A stretch of DNA of 64,000 nt from Actinobacteria bacterium OV320 (GTDB lineage Bacteria > Actinomycetota > Actinomycetes > Streptomycetales > Streptomycetaceae): contig LJCX01000034.1 in the NCBI GenBank assembly GCA_001298545.1, positions 62,001 to 126,000 of the forward strand. Direction: 5' to 3'. The notes below the pieces were generated by a model. That model saw only the letters and a program-made list of their open reading frames with translations, ran no database searches and was not told the origin of the DNA. This document shows positions 1 through 8,701 of this stretch, piece by piece. A program made the position numbers and the translations under genes. Each line of letters starts with the position of its first letter. Positions within the stretch are counted from its first letter, which is position 1.

Positions 1-285
1 CTACTCCCCGGTTACAACGGTTTGACCTCGCTGTCGGTCTACGAGGAGCAACAAGACGCCCGCGAGGCGCTCCGCTTGGTCCACGACCTGGGCCAAGCCG
101 GGGTTGCCGAACTTCTGGAGGCCGCACGTGAGATCCGTGCAAGACATGGACGCAGCGATCTCACGGTCCCCGAAGTGCCAGAGCCACAGCCGTCAGTCGC
201 TGAACCACCGCGGCCAGGCCGGCGGAGACGGCTCAGCTTCACAGAAGCGGCCGAACGGGCCGTCTCTGACCTGGAAGGAACCTGA
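1..285 (+). CDS. hypothetical protein, C-terminal part (cut by window edge)
   Basis: The reading frame is open from the first base (codons L-L-P-G-Y-N-G before the first TTG at 22) and stops at 285, so this is the C-terminal end of a longer protein. The visible part is an amphipathic Ala/Glu/Arg-rich helix (VHDLGQAGVAELLEAAREI) followed by a Pro-rich stretch and a basic RRRR patch. I do not recognise a family. It ends 5 bases before the next membrane-protein gene, so the two are probably co-transcribed. Related membrane proteins in Streptomyces often follow HTH or toxin-like genes, but nothing visible here proves such a role. Confidence 0.5.
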   Translation, partial: LLPGYNGLTSLSVYEEQQDAREALRLVHDLGQAGVAELLEAAREIRARHGRSDLTVPEVPEPQPSVAEPPRPGRRRRLSFTEAAERAVSDLEGT

Positions 286-290
286 ACCAC

Positions 291-1067
291 ATGGACGGCC
301 TCGTCTTCGGCCTCTGCGCCCTGTTCGGCATAGCGGGCACCGCGCTCTCCGCCCGTGAAGCCTGGCGTCAGCGTTACCGAAACGAATACCGCATCGCTCG
401 CTTCGCTCGAGCCGTTGCGTTCGGCGTCTGCACGGTCGGCGTCATCCTCGCCATACCTCCGATCGCGGACCTCGCAGAGTCCGTGACCGGCTTACACAAC
501 GCAGCTAAGCTCGGGGCGCACATCTGCGCCGTACTGTGGTGCGGCAGCCTCCAATTCATGCTCGTTGACTGGTCCTACAACCACGAAGTGTTGAGGGCCA
601 GCCTGTACGCACGCATCGCCTTCGCGGTATGCGTCCTCGCTGCGATGCTGCCGCTGTTCATCGAAACGACCGACGACAGCATTGAGTTCACAACCGAGTA
701 CGCGACGGTTCCGGGCGTCACCGTCTACCTCATGGTCTATCTGGCCTACGTAGCGATCACTTGCGGAGAGATCGCGTTCCTCTGCTCCGGCATGGCCCTG
801 TTCGCCAGGCAGACCGCACACGCTTGGACAGCGAGGGGCCTGGCCCTGTCGGCGGTCGCCGCCGTCTTCGGGGTCGCCTACGCGGCCAGCAAGGGGTCAT
901 ACCTGGTAACTCACTACCTCGGTCACCCGTGGCCGCTGCGCGTCGAAGAGATCGTTTCACCCGTCCTGGCCGGGCTCGCCGTGATCGCGCTGATCACAGG
1001 GCTGACCCTCGCCATGGTTGGCAGGCGCCGTTCGTCACGCGAGGTACCTACGTCACAGGCTGCCTGA
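291..1067 (+). CDS. MAB_1171c-like multipass membrane protein
   Basis: A 258-residue integral membrane protein with about seven hydrophobic segments: near residues 2-20, 38-58, 72-92, 105-122, 140-168, 185-205 and 230-252. The N-terminal pattern of a membrane helix, an Arg-rich loop and alternating helices resembles the actinobacterial MAB_1171c family, whose function is unknown. It starts 5 bases after the upstream partial gene. Its 3' end overlaps the convergently transcribed recombinase remnant by 15 bases (1053-1067). G+C looks lower than in the core genes further right, in keeping with an accessory region. Confidence 0.6.
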   Translation: MDGLVFGLCALFGIAGTALSAREAWRQRYRNEYRIARFARAVAFGVCTVGVILAIPPIADLAESVTGLHNAAKLGAHICAVLWCGSLQFMLVDWSYNHEVLRASLYARIAFAVCVLAAMLPLFIETTDDSIEFTTEYATVPGVTVYLMVYLAYVAITCGEIAFLCSGMALFARQTAHAWTARGLALSAVAAVFGVAYAASKGSYLVTHYLGHPWPLRVEEIVSPVLAGLAVIALITGLTLAMVGRRRSSREVPTSQAA

Positions 1068-2066
1068 GAGATCACGCAGCTTGCGCCAGTGGAGGACCAC
1101 CCGGCCCGGCTCAACGGTGCGGACTCCCCGCGCGCTGGCGGGGAAGACCTCGATCTTCTCCAGGAACAGCCTTGCGATCGCCCTCTTGGAAGCGGACGGT
1201 GCCGTATTCCACCAGCGCACGAGATCCTTGGCATCCCCGAGAGAGAAGTTCGCCATCTGCTCCGCATACCGAAGCCGCGACCGGGTGTCCTTGAGATTGA
1301 CCGTGATCTCACGGTCTGCGGTCACGAACGCGTCGCTGCTGATCTGTCGCTGCCCGTAGAGGGTCGCCGCTTCGGTCCGGCGGCCCTCCAGGTCCTCGAT
1401 GGCCGACTTCATCTTCTCGACCTGCGCGCGGACGGCTTCCTGGGCCTTGAGCAGCTGCTTGCGGATGCCAGGCTTGAGGAGTTCCGCCACGACGTGCTCG
1501 CCGACGTAGTTCTCCAGCAGCTCAGCGTCCATGCGGACCTCGCCGCACCCGCCCCGACCCTCCTTGTCCTTGGGACGACAACGGTAGCCAGGTGTTCCGG
1601 CGTTGGTCCGTGCCCCCTGGAGCGGCCAGGTGCACTTTCCGCACGTGCACCCGCCATCGACCAGGAGGTAGTCGTAGGGGGGTGCCGCCTCGGCCGGCTT
1701 GCGGCTCGACTCCCTCTCAAGGAGGGCCATGAACTCTTCGCGCGTGATCGCGCCCGGGTGGCCAGCGTCGACGAGTTCGCCATCATCGTCGTAGCGCAGT
1801 CCGGCGATGGCCGGGTTGCGGAAGAGGCGTCCGACAGACGCGTCCTTCCACTCGCCTCCGAGAGTGCCCCGGTAACCCTCGCCGTTCGCCCACACGGCGA
1901 TGTCCGCGTTGGACTGACCTTTCAGTGCCCGGCTCACCATCTGGCGAAGCGGGTCCACTTCGTCGTCTCGTAGACGACGCTTCGACGCGTCGTCGAAGCC
2001 GTAGAGCCGTGGCATGCGGTCGTCCGTTCTTCTCTGATGCGCCTCCTCTAGCCGCCTGATCCTAGG
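1053..2066 (-). pseudogene. large serine recombinase remnant lacking the catalytic domain
   Basis: From the first ATG at 2015 it encodes 320 residues; the frame is open up to a stop at 2067-2069. Visible parts are a recombinase domain (ADIAVWANGEGYRG, then VGRLFRNPAIAGLRY), a zinc-ribbon-like segment with paired Cys (CTCGKCTW, later CRPKDKEGRGGC), and a charged coiled coil (LLKAQEAVRAQVEKMKSAIE) before the C-terminal tail. The N-terminal resolvase domain of about 150 residues with the nucleophilic Ser is absent. The frame is cut by a stop inside a perfect hairpin at 2061-2098, so I infer a 5'-truncated relic of a phiC31-type integrase. It cannot recombine DNA by itself. Confidence 0.75.
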
Positions 2067-2098
2067 TCACGGCCCTGCGAGCAGGGCCGTGACCTAGG
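2061..2098 (-). terminator. perfect 18-bp inverted repeat, terminator-like
   Basis: Two perfect 18-base arms (2061-2078 and 2081-2098) are separated by 2 bases; the likely loop is CGAG. It lies just downstream of the minus-strand HTH gene (stop at 2125) and at the truncated 5' edge of the recombinase remnant. There is no clear U tract, which is common in Streptomyces terminators. It may also mark a recombination junction. Confidence 0.6.
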
Positions 2099-2124
2099 AA
2101 TCGTTACGCCAAAGCTACGGGTGA

Positions 2125-2373
2125 TCACTGCGCAGGTGGCGTCACTCCCAGCACCCGCCAGAGAGCAGCCGTAGGGACCCTCACCGTGCTGCCCAATGTG
2201 AGCGTCTGCACGGGGAAAGATCCCTCCTTGATCAAGTTGTAAGCCTTGTGCACACCGATTCCCAGGGCCCGCGCGGCCGTCGTGACGTTCACAGTCGGCG
2301 GCAGCGCGAGCAGTTCCTCCAGGGTCATTGGGCTGGCCCCACAGGTAGCTACGGAGGCGTCCTTCGTTGTCAT
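2125..2373 (-). CDS. excisionase-like helix-turn-helix protein
   Basis: An 82-residue protein starting at the ATG at 2373; a longer frame reaches 2643 but runs antisense through the integrase gene. The core VNVTTAARALGIGVHKAYNL is a MerR/Xis-type winged HTH (about residues 28-50), followed by FPVQTLTLGSTVRVPTAALW, the usual second half of these domains. Small proteins of this type act as recombination directionality factors or local repressors. It is divergent from the tyrosine integrase at 2505, and the shared intergenic DNA holds an 18-bp palindrome, which suggests it controls integrase expression or excision. Confidence 0.8.
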   Translation of the reverse strand: MTTKDASVATCGASPMTLEELLALPPTVNVTTAARALGIGVHKAYNLIKEGSFPVQTLTLGSTVRVPTAALWRVLGVTPPAQ

Positions 2374-2419
2374 TCCCGTTGTCGCGTTCTCCCCCGCGCC
2401 AACGTCACATAAGGATACG

Positions 2420-2437
2420 CCAACACTGGAGTGTTGG
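2420..2437. promoter_or_regulatory. 18-bp palindrome between excisionase-like gene and integrase
   Basis: Perfect 8-base arms CCAACACT and AGTGTTGG flank a GG centre, in the 131-bp region between the divergent HTH gene and the integrase. This is the expected place for an operator controlling both genes. The bound protein is an inference. Confidence 0.5.
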
Positions 2438-2504
2438 GGCAAGATAAGGCATCGGTTCGACAAGGACCGACACGGAAGATCCACAAGCGAAGTCCACGAA
2501 GGGG

Positions 2505-4103
2505 ATGCTCGTGTTCGACCCGAGCTACTACCGGCGCTGCGCGTGCAAGGCGCCCGCCGTTGACGACGACGGCGCTCCCATACTCCTCGCCAACGGCAAG
2601 CCGAAAATGCGCATGCTCGAAGCAAACTGCCCGAAGCTCTCACAGAAGGGACATGGCACCTGGTACTTCTACTTCGAGCTCGAAGCCGGGGAAGGTGGGA
2701 AGCGTCGACGCCTCCGGCGAGGAGGATTCGCCACCAAGAACGACGCCAAGGCGAAGGCGGAGGAGATCTACCGCGACGCCATGGGAGGCGCTGACGTCCT
2801 CAGCGATGCCACCGTGGGCGAGGACCTGCACACCTGGCTCAAGAGGAAGAGGGGACTGGCTCGTACCACCCGGCACGGGTACGAGGAACACATCGCCCTG
2901 TACCTCGAACCACACCTCGGGCACATCAAGCGCCGTGACCTCAGACTGCGGCACGTCGAGGCTATGTACGACGCGATCGAGCGGGAGAACTCCGAGCGGT
3001 TGCTTCACGATGCCAAGGTGGTCGAGTTGCAAGAGGCGCGCGACGCCGCCTACACCGCCTGGGTACGAGCCGCGGGGAAGAAGGAGGAACGCCGCATCAC
3101 GCGCCGGGCCTACCTGGACGCCAACGCCGCGCTCCGCGAAGGACGCAAGGGCAAGCGGAAGATCACCAGCCCCGCGACGATGCACCGCATCAACGCCACC
3201 CTCAGCTCGTTCCTGGGCAGTGGCATCAAGCGCGGCGAGTACGTGACCAACTGGGCGGCGATGGTCGAGCTGCCGGCGGTCAAGCGTGCCAAGGCGCTGG
3301 TCTGGACGCCAGAACGGGTCGAAGAGTGGAAGCGGACCGGCCAGAAGCCCAGCCCCGTCATGGTCTGGACCCCGGAGCAGACCGGCCAGTTCCTCGACTT
3401 CATCAGCGACGACCGGCTGTGCGGGATGTGGCACGGGTTCATCTTCCGTGGGCCCCGGCGCGGCGAGATGTGCGCTCTGCCGTGGGCTGAGGTCAACCTG
3501 ACCCGCTCGTGGTTCCGCATCTCCGCGCAGATCGTTGAAATCGCCTACCGGCAGTACGACGAAGCCCCGAAGCAGGACAGCGTCCGCACTGTCACCCTCG
3601 ACTCCCAGACCCGCGAGCTGTGGCGGGAATGGCGGACCACCCAGGCCAAGGAGCGTGAGCAGTGGTCTGGAGAGAAAGCCTGGGTCGAGAGCAACCGAGT
3701 TTGGACCCATGAGGACGGCAAGCCCCTGCACCCCGACTGGATCAGCCGACGGTTCAACCGGCTCGTGGAGCTGTCCGGGCTTCCACCGATCCGCCTGCAC
3801 GACACGCGGCACCTGTCCGCCACGCTGGCGCTCCTCGGCAAGGCCGACATCAAGGTGGTCCAGGAGCGACTTGGGCACAGCTCCCGCCAGATCACCTCGG
3901 ACACGTACACGAGCGTCCTGCCTCAACTCATGACCGCCGAGGCAGAGTCGACGAGCGCGGTCGTGCCCCGGTCCCCGCAGAAGAAGGAGACGCCTCCGAG
4001 AGAGGCACGCCGCAAGCCTGAGCCCGAGACAGAAGAGGGCTCCGGCGAAAGGCCCGAGGCCGATGAGGATGGACCGAACGAGGGGTTGCGTCCCGCCGCG
4101 TGA
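2505..4103 (+). CDS. tyrosine-type site-specific integrase
   Basis: A 532-residue phage/AICE-type integrase. The catalytic domain shows RGPRRGEMCALPW (first Arg), HDTRH from about residue 432 (His and second Arg), the LGHSS box, and TSDTYTS with the nucleophile at Tyr468. The N-terminal half has an AP2-like arm-binding segment (KAEEIYRDAMGG) and a SAM-like core-binding domain. The ATG at 2505 directly abuts GAAGGGG, whereas the GTG at 2511 sits about 6 bases after it, so translation may really begin at 2511. The C-terminus is a charged low-complexity tail. The gene ends 126 bases before the 3' end of a tRNA gene, the usual place for an attachment site. Confidence 0.92.
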   Translation: MLVFDPSYYRRCACKAPAVDDDGAPILLANGKPKMRMLEANCPKLSQKGHGTWYFYFELEAGEGGKRRRLRRGGFATKNDAKAKAEEIYRDAMGGADVLSDATVGEDLHTWLKRKRGLARTTRHGYEEHIALYLEPHLGHIKRRDLRLRHVEAMYDAIERENSERLLHDAKVVELQEARDAAYTAWVRAAGKKEERRITRRAYLDANAALREGRKGKRKITSPATMHRINATLSSFLGSGIKRGEYVTNWAAMVELPAVKRAKALVWTPERVEEWKRTGQKPSPVMVWTPEQTGQFLDFISDDRLCGMWHGFIFRGPRRGEMCALPWAEVNLTRSWFRISAQIVEIAYRQYDEAPKQDSVRTVTLDSQTRELWREWRTTQAKEREQWSGEKAWVESNRVWTHEDGKPLHPDWISRRFNRLVELSGLPPIRLHDTRHLSATLALLGKADIKVVQERLGHSSRQITSDTYTSVLPQLMTAEAESTSAVVPRSPQKKETPPREARRKPEPETEEGSGERPEADEDGPNEGLRPAA

Positions 4104-4229
4104 CCAGCGTCCCCAACTTGTCCCCATGATCATGAAACTGTGATCAAGTAGGGCCGCCAAGATCCTGCCGCACTCACCCCTGACCGGCTAAGTGCCTGGT
4201 CAGAAGGTTTCTTCCCGCGTAGCGAGTGG

Positions 4230-4303
4230 TGGGGCGGGTGGGACTCGAACCCACGGCCGACGGATTATGAGTCCGCTGCTCTAACCGGCTGAGCTACCGC
4301 CCC
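4230..4303 (-). tRNA. tRNA with CAU anticodon (Met, or Ile2)
   Basis: A 74-base cloverleaf on the minus strand: acceptor GGGGCGG pairs with CCGCCCC, with a GCTC/GAGC D stem, anticodon loop CTCATAA, T arm GTGGG-TTCGAGT-CCCAC, and discriminator A. No CCA is encoded. CAU can be elongator Met or lysidine-modified Ile2; the initiator is less likely because the first base pair is G-C. Its 3' end faces the integrase, making it the probable attB gene of the element on the left. Confidence 0.9.
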
Positions 4304-4438
4304 ATAGCGGCGTGTCGCGTACATGTGTGCGCGCCGTCTGCCGCAGCATAGCCGCTCATACGATCTCACGCTTCGGCTGGTGGACCTTGCACGCCCATGG
4401 GGACAGCACCCCTGGCCTGCACGGTTCCCGCCGACATG

Positions 4439-4460
4439 AAAAAGGACCCCCAGGGGGTCC
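4439..4460 (-). terminator. rho-independent terminator after the tRNA-Asn pair
   Basis: On the minus strand an 8-base stem (GGACCCCC pairing with GGGGGTCC) is followed by five T. It lies 13 bases beyond the 3' end of the proximal tRNA-Asn gene, so it probably ends the tRNA-Asn transcript. Confidence 0.75.
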
Positions 4461-4472
4461 TCGTTCACGATG

Positions 4473-4545
4473 CTCCCCCGACTGGACTCGAACCAGTAAC
4501 CTGCCGGTTAACAGCCGGCTGCTCTGCCAATTGAGCTACAGGGGA
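4473..4545 (-). tRNA. tRNA-Asn (GUU), proximal copy
   Basis: A 73-base cloverleaf on the minus strand: acceptor TCCCCTG pairs with CGGGGGA (one G-U pair), anticodon loop CTGTTAA, T arm ACTGG-TTCGAGT-CCAGT, discriminator G. The anticodon GUU reads Asn. It is identical in sequence to the copy 78 bp away and is followed by a terminator hairpin. Confidence 0.95.
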
Positions 4546-4550
4546 CCGAG

Positions 4551-4623
4551 CTCCCCCGACTGGACTCGAACCAGTAACCTGCCGGTTAACAGCCGGCTGC
4601 TCTGCCAATTGAGCTACAGGGGA
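4551..4623 (-). tRNA. tRNA-Asn (GUU), distal copy
   Basis: Base-for-base identical to the copy at 4473-4545, separated by 5 bases. Both lie on the minus strand and are presumably processed from one transcript. This is the upstream member. Confidence 0.95.
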
Positions 4624-4780
4624 ATGCCTCGTTTGCATCGAACGTACCTGCCTGGGTATTCGCCAGGAAGCGCTCGCTCGCTGCGACACATACATTAGCG
4701 CAAGCAGGGGGGTGCTCCGCCAATCGGTTCCCCCGGCGCCCATGTCGTGCCAGGGACTACGCAAGGAGAGGATGGCCGTC

Positions 4781-5086
4781 ATGCGCTACAAGCTCACGTT
4801 CGTCGTCGGGCTGGCTGCGGGTTACGTACTGGGCACGCGTGCCGGGCGCGAGCGCTACGAGCAGTTGAAGAAGTCCGCCCGGCAGGTCGCCCAGAACCCC
4901 GCCGTGCGCAACACCGCCGAGACCGCCGCCCACCAGGGCCGCCAGTACGCGGGCAAGGCGTACCACGCGGTCAGCGACAAGGTCGGCGACCGGATGCCCG
5001 AATCGGTGGTGGGCCGGGTGCGGTCCCTGCGCGACCGCAACAGCAACGGCACGGGTGGGGACGACTGGGGCACCAGCAACACCTAG
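4781..5086 (+). CDS. YtxH-like small membrane-anchored protein
   Basis: A 101-residue protein with one N-terminal hydrophobic segment (YKLTFVVGLAAGYVLGTRAG) followed by a long Ala/Gln/Arg helix and a disordered Gly/Asp/Asn tail. This is the layout of YtxH/DUF883-type stress-associated proteins. I chose the ATG at 4781 because AAGGAGAGG at 4763-4771 is well placed for it; an ATG at 4772 sits too close, and an in-frame extension to 4712 has no ribosome site. It is monocistronic between the tRNA genes and the kinase. Function is unknown beyond probable anchoring in the cytoplasmic membrane. Confidence 0.75.
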   Translation: MRYKLTFVVGLAAGYVLGTRAGRERYEQLKKSARQVAQNPAVRNTAETAAHQGRQYAGKAYHAVSDKVGDRMPESVVGRVRSLRDRNSNGTGGDDWGTSNT

Positions 5087-5254
5087 CGGCTCCTCGATGC
5101 GCCGGGAGGGTCGCCCAGCGGCCGCGGGGATGTGACATATACGGCTCCGCCGCGGGGGCTCGACCAGCCACAACGCCCCCCGTCGGGCAGGAGTGGGGCA
5201 CCCCCGCGGTCTCCGCGGCCGCACCCGGGCGGCGCGTGCGGCAGAATTTTCGCC

Positions 5255-6712
5255 ATGGGGATAGTCGCCGGGTTGGACAGTTCACCCGATTTCACTCGTA
5301 TCGTCGTCTGCGACGCGGACACCGGAGCCGTGCTCCGGCAGGGGTATGCGCCGCATCCGATGGAAGGCGCCGAGAGTGCGGGAGGGCGGCCCTCCGATGT
5401 CGATCCGCAGGCCTGGCTGCTGTCCCTGGGCGAGGCCGCGGGCGGTGGGCTGCTCGAGGGGGTGCAGGCCATCGGCGTGTCCTCGCAGCAGAACGCCGTC
5501 GTGCCGCTGGACGCGCAGGGCAACACCGTGCGGCCGGCGATGGTCGGCGGGGACAAGCGGGCCCAGGTCGCGGCGGCCGACCTGATCGACGCGGTCGGCG
5601 GGCGTGAGGCATGGGCGCAGGCGGTGGGATGCGTCCCGCAGGCCGCCCAGCCGGTGACCAAGCTGCGCTGGCTGGCGAAGAACGAACCGGACGCCGCCGC
5701 CCGGACCGCCGTGCTGCTCCAGGCCCACGACTGGCTGGTGTGGCAGCTCCTCGGGCGGCCCGTACGCAGGACCACCGATCGCGGCGGAGCCTCCGGGACC
5801 GGGTACTGGTCCGCGGCCACCGGCGGTTATCGGCCAGATCTCGTCGAGCTGGCGCTCGGTCACCAGGCCATGCTTCCCGAGGTGATCGGACCGTCCGAAG
5901 CGGCCGGTACGACGCCGGAGGGACTGCTGATCTCCGCCGGGACCGGCGAGACCATGGCCGCCGCCCTGGGGCTGGGAATCGGACACGGGGACGCGGTCGT
6001 CTCCCTCGGCGCCTCCGGGTCGGTGATGGCCGTGCACCACGAGGCGCTCGTCGACCAGAGCGGGATGATCACCTCGCTCGCCGACGCGACGGGCATGCAC
6101 CTGCCGGTCGTGACCACCCTGAACGCCGTACGGACCCTGCGCGGGGCCGCCGAGCTGATCGGGGCGGCCGATCTGGAAGCGCTGTCGGACCTGGCGATGA
6201 AGTCGACGCCGGGCTCGCACGGGCTGGTCATGCTGCCCTACCTGGAGGGTGAGCGGACGCCGAACCTGCCGCACACGGCCGGGACGCTGGCCGGCCTGCG
6301 CCGCGAGTCGATGAAGCCGGAACACTTCGCGCGGGCCGCCTTCGAGGGCATGCTGTGCGGGCTCGCGGACGCGCTCGACGTGCTCCGCGGCCGGGGCGTG
6401 GAGGTGCGGCGCATCTTCCTGCTCGGGGCGGCGGCCGAGCTGCCGGCCGTGCAGGCGGCGGCACCCGCGCTGTTCGGCGCGCAGGTCGTCGTGCCGCAGC
6501 CGGCGGACTACGCGGCGATCGGGGCCGCCCGGCAGGCCGCGTGGGCGCTCGGAGCGTCGCAGGGCACCCTCGACCCGCGGACCCCGCCGGCCTGGCAGGG
6601 GGCGGCCGCGCAGGTCCTCGACCCGGGCGAGGAGCTGGCCGTCGGGCAGGCGGTGCGGCAGCAGTACGTGTCGGTGCGGGAGCAGACGCATCCGGGAGCG
6701 TTCCGCGGATAG
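5255..6712 (+). CDS. FGGY-family carbohydrate kinase (xylulokinase-like)
   Basis: A 485-residue sugar kinase of the actin-like ATPase fold. The N-terminal phosphate-binding segment is MGIVAGLDSSPDFTRIVV. The mid-region YWSAATGGYRPDLV and the C-terminal ATP domain (ISAGTGETMAAALGLGI, then VVSLGASGSVMAVH) are typical of xylulokinases. Family members phosphorylate a pentulose such as D-xylulose using ATP. The ATG at 5255 was preferred over the ORF start at 5132, whose upstream residues are Pro/Arg-rich and unlike any kinase. No sugar transporter lies nearby, so the substrate is open. Confidence 0.82.
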   Translation: MGIVAGLDSSPDFTRIVVCDADTGAVLRQGYAPHPMEGAESAGGRPSDVDPQAWLLSLGEAAGGGLLEGVQAIGVSSQQNAVVPLDAQGNTVRPAMVGGDKRAQVAAADLIDAVGGREAWAQAVGCVPQAAQPVTKLRWLAKNEPDAAARTAVLLQAHDWLVWQLLGRPVRRTTDRGGASGTGYWSAATGGYRPDLVELALGHQAMLPEVIGPSEAAGTTPEGLLISAGTGETMAAALGLGIGHGDAVVSLGASGSVMAVHHEALVDQSGMITSLADATGMHLPVVTTLNAVRTLRGAAELIGAADLEALSDLAMKSTPGSHGLVMLPYLEGERTPNLPHTAGTLAGLRRESMKPEHFARAAFEGMLCGLADALDVLRGRGVEVRRIFLLGAAAELPAVQAAAPALFGAQVVVPQPADYAAIGAARQAAWALGASQGTLDPRTPPAWQGAAAQVLDPGEELAVGQAVRQQYVSVREQTHPGAFRG

Positions 6713-6967
6713 GGGCGAGGGTCGCGGACAGGGGCGAGGGTTGCGCGGACGGGAGTGAAGCGTTCCGCGGACGGGAGGCGCACGCGGCGTACAGGGCGCA
6801 TCGGGTGCGTGGGGCGCTTCGGGTGTACAGGTGTGCATCCGGCTCACACAGACGGCCGTAAAAGCACTGCTCTCAGCTTAATCAGTTGAGGTAACGCCGG
6901 TGGAGCGTTCAACGATAGGGGCCAGGGGCAACCAATGCCCCTTCCCGCCGACTCCGAGAGACGTAGC

Positions 6968-8701
6968 GTGCTCATACGACTACTACGGACCTATCTCAGG
7001 CCCTACAAGAAACCCATCGCCCTGCTCGTAGGGCTCCAGTTCCTCCAGACCTGCGCCACCCTCTACCTGCCCACACTGAACGCGCACATCATCGACAACG
7101 GCGTCGTCGAGGGAGACACCGGATACATCCTGTCCTTCGGCGGCGTGATGATCGGCATCTCGCTGGCGCAGGTCGTGTGCAACATCGGTGCCGTGTACTA
7201 CGGCGCCAGAACCGCTTCCGCGCTCGGCCGGGACCTGCGGGGGGCCGTCTTCGACCGGGTGCAGTCCTTCTCCGCCCGCGAGGTCGGCCAGTTCGGCGCC
7301 CCCTCGCTGATCACCCGGACGACCAACGACGTCCAGCAGATCCAGATGCTGGCCCTGATGACGTTCACGCTGATGGTGTCGGCGCCCATCATGTGCGTGG
7401 GCGGGGTGGTGCTGGCGCTCGGCCTGGACGTGCCGCTGTCCGCGGTGCTCGTCGCCGTGGTGCCGGTGCTGGGCATCTGCGTGACGCTGATCGTGCGCCG
7501 GCTGCGGCCGCTGTTCCGGTCGATGCAGGTGAAGCTGGACACCGTGAACCGGGTGCTGCGTGAGCAGATCACCGGCAACCGGGTGATCCGCGCCTTCGTC
7601 CGGGACGAGTTCGAACAGCAGCGGTTCCGCAAGGCCAACGCCGACCTCACCGACGTCTCGCTGAAGAGCGGCAACCTGCTCGCGCTGATGTTCCCGGTGG
7701 TCATGACCACGGTGAACCTGTCGTCGATCGCCGTGGTGTGGTTCGGTGCCCATCGGATCGACAGCGGTGGGATGCAGATCGGCGATCTGACCGCCTTCCT
7801 CGCCTACCTCATGCAGATCGTCATGTCCGTGATGATGGCCACCTTCATGTTCATGATGGTGCCGCGCGCGGAGGTGTGCGCCGAGCGGATCCAGGAGGTG
7901 CTGGACACCTCGTCGTCCGTGGTGCCGCCGGTGGCTCCCGTCACCGAGCTGCGCCGGCACGGGCACCTGGAGATCCGGGGGGCCGGATTCCGCTATCCCG
8001 GCGCCGAGGAGCCCGTCCTGAAGTCCGTCGAGCTCGTGGCGCGGCCGGGCGAGACGACGGCCGTGATCGGCTCGACCGGCAGCGGCAAGTCCACGCTGCT
8101 CGGGCTGGTGCCCCGGCTGTTCGACGCCACCGAGGGCGAGGTGCTCGTGGACGGCGTGGCCGTCGCCGAGGTCGACCCGGTGCTGCTGGCGAAGACCGTC
8201 GGACTCGTGCCGCAGAGGCCGTACCTGTTCGCGGGCACGGTGGCGACCAATCTGCGCTACGGCAATCCGGACGCGACGGACGAGGAGCTGTGGCACGCGC
8301 TGGAGGTGGCGCAGGCCAAGGGCTTCGTGGAGGGTCTGGAGAACGGGCTCGACTCCCCCATCGCGCAGGGCGGGACGAATGTCTCCGGCGGTCAGCGGCA
8401 ACGGCTCGCGATCGCCCGGACGCTCGTGCAGCGGCCGGAGATCTACCTCTTCGACGACTCCTTCTCCGCACTCGACTACGCCACCGACGCGGCACTGCGG
8501 GCGGCGCTCGGGCGGGAGACCGCCGAGGCGACCGTGGTGATCGTCGCCCAGCGGGTGGCCACCATCCGCGACGCCGACCGGATCATCGTCCTCGACGAGG
8601 GTCTGGTCGTCGGCACGGGTACCCACCGCGAGCTGATGGCGGCGAACGAGACCTACCGGGAGATCGTGCTCTCCCAGCTCACGGAAGCGGAGGCTGCCTG
8701 A
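6968..8701 (+). CDS. ABC exporter subunit 1 (degenerate catalytic site)
   Basis: A 577-residue half transporter with six membrane segments followed by an ATPase domain. Numbered from the GTG at 6968, Walker A GSTGSGKST is near 368, signature VSGGQ near 472 and Walker B YLFDD near 493-497, where Asp replaces the usual catalytic Glu. The GTG at 6968 is preceded by GAGAG; the ATG at 6935 would add 11 residues and is also possible. The stop overlaps the start of the partner gene (TGATG), so the two are coupled. It is the subunit of a type IV heterodimeric exporter that lacks the catalytic Glu. Substrate unknown; lipid or drug export is usual. Confidence 0.88.
   Translation: MLIRLLRTYLRPYKKPIALLVGLQFLQTCATLYLPTLNAHIIDNGVVEGDTGYILSFGGVMIGISLAQVVCNIGAVYYGARTASALGRDLRGAVFDRVQSFSAREVGQFGAPSLITRTTNDVQQIQMLALMTFTLMVSAPIMCVGGVVLALGLDVPLSAVLVAVVPVLGICVTLIVRRLRPLFRSMQVKLDTVNRVLREQITGNRVIRAFVRDEFEQQRFRKANADLTDVSLKSGNLLALMFPVVMTTVNLSSIAVVWFGAHRIDSGGMQIGDLTAFLAYLMQIVMSVMMATFMFMMVPRAEVCAERIQEVLDTSSSVVPPVAPVTELRRHGHLEIRGAGFRYPGAEEPVLKSVELVARPGETTAVIGSTGSGKSTLLGLVPRLFDATEGEVLVDGVAVAEVDPVLLAKTVGLVPQRPYLFAGTVATNLRYGNPDATDEELWHALEVAQAKGFVEGLENGLDSPIAQGGTNVSGGQRQRLAIARTLVQRPEIYLFDDSFSALDYATDAALRAALGRETAEATVVIVAQRVATIRDADRIIVLDEGLVVGTGTHRELMAANETYREIVLSQLTEAEAA

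Noticed and set aside
7738..8700. Plus-strand ORF apparently extending the second ABC subunit by 321 residues upstream
   Set aside because: That part is the +1 frame of subunit 1; the real start is the ATG at 8701 coupled to the upstream stop.
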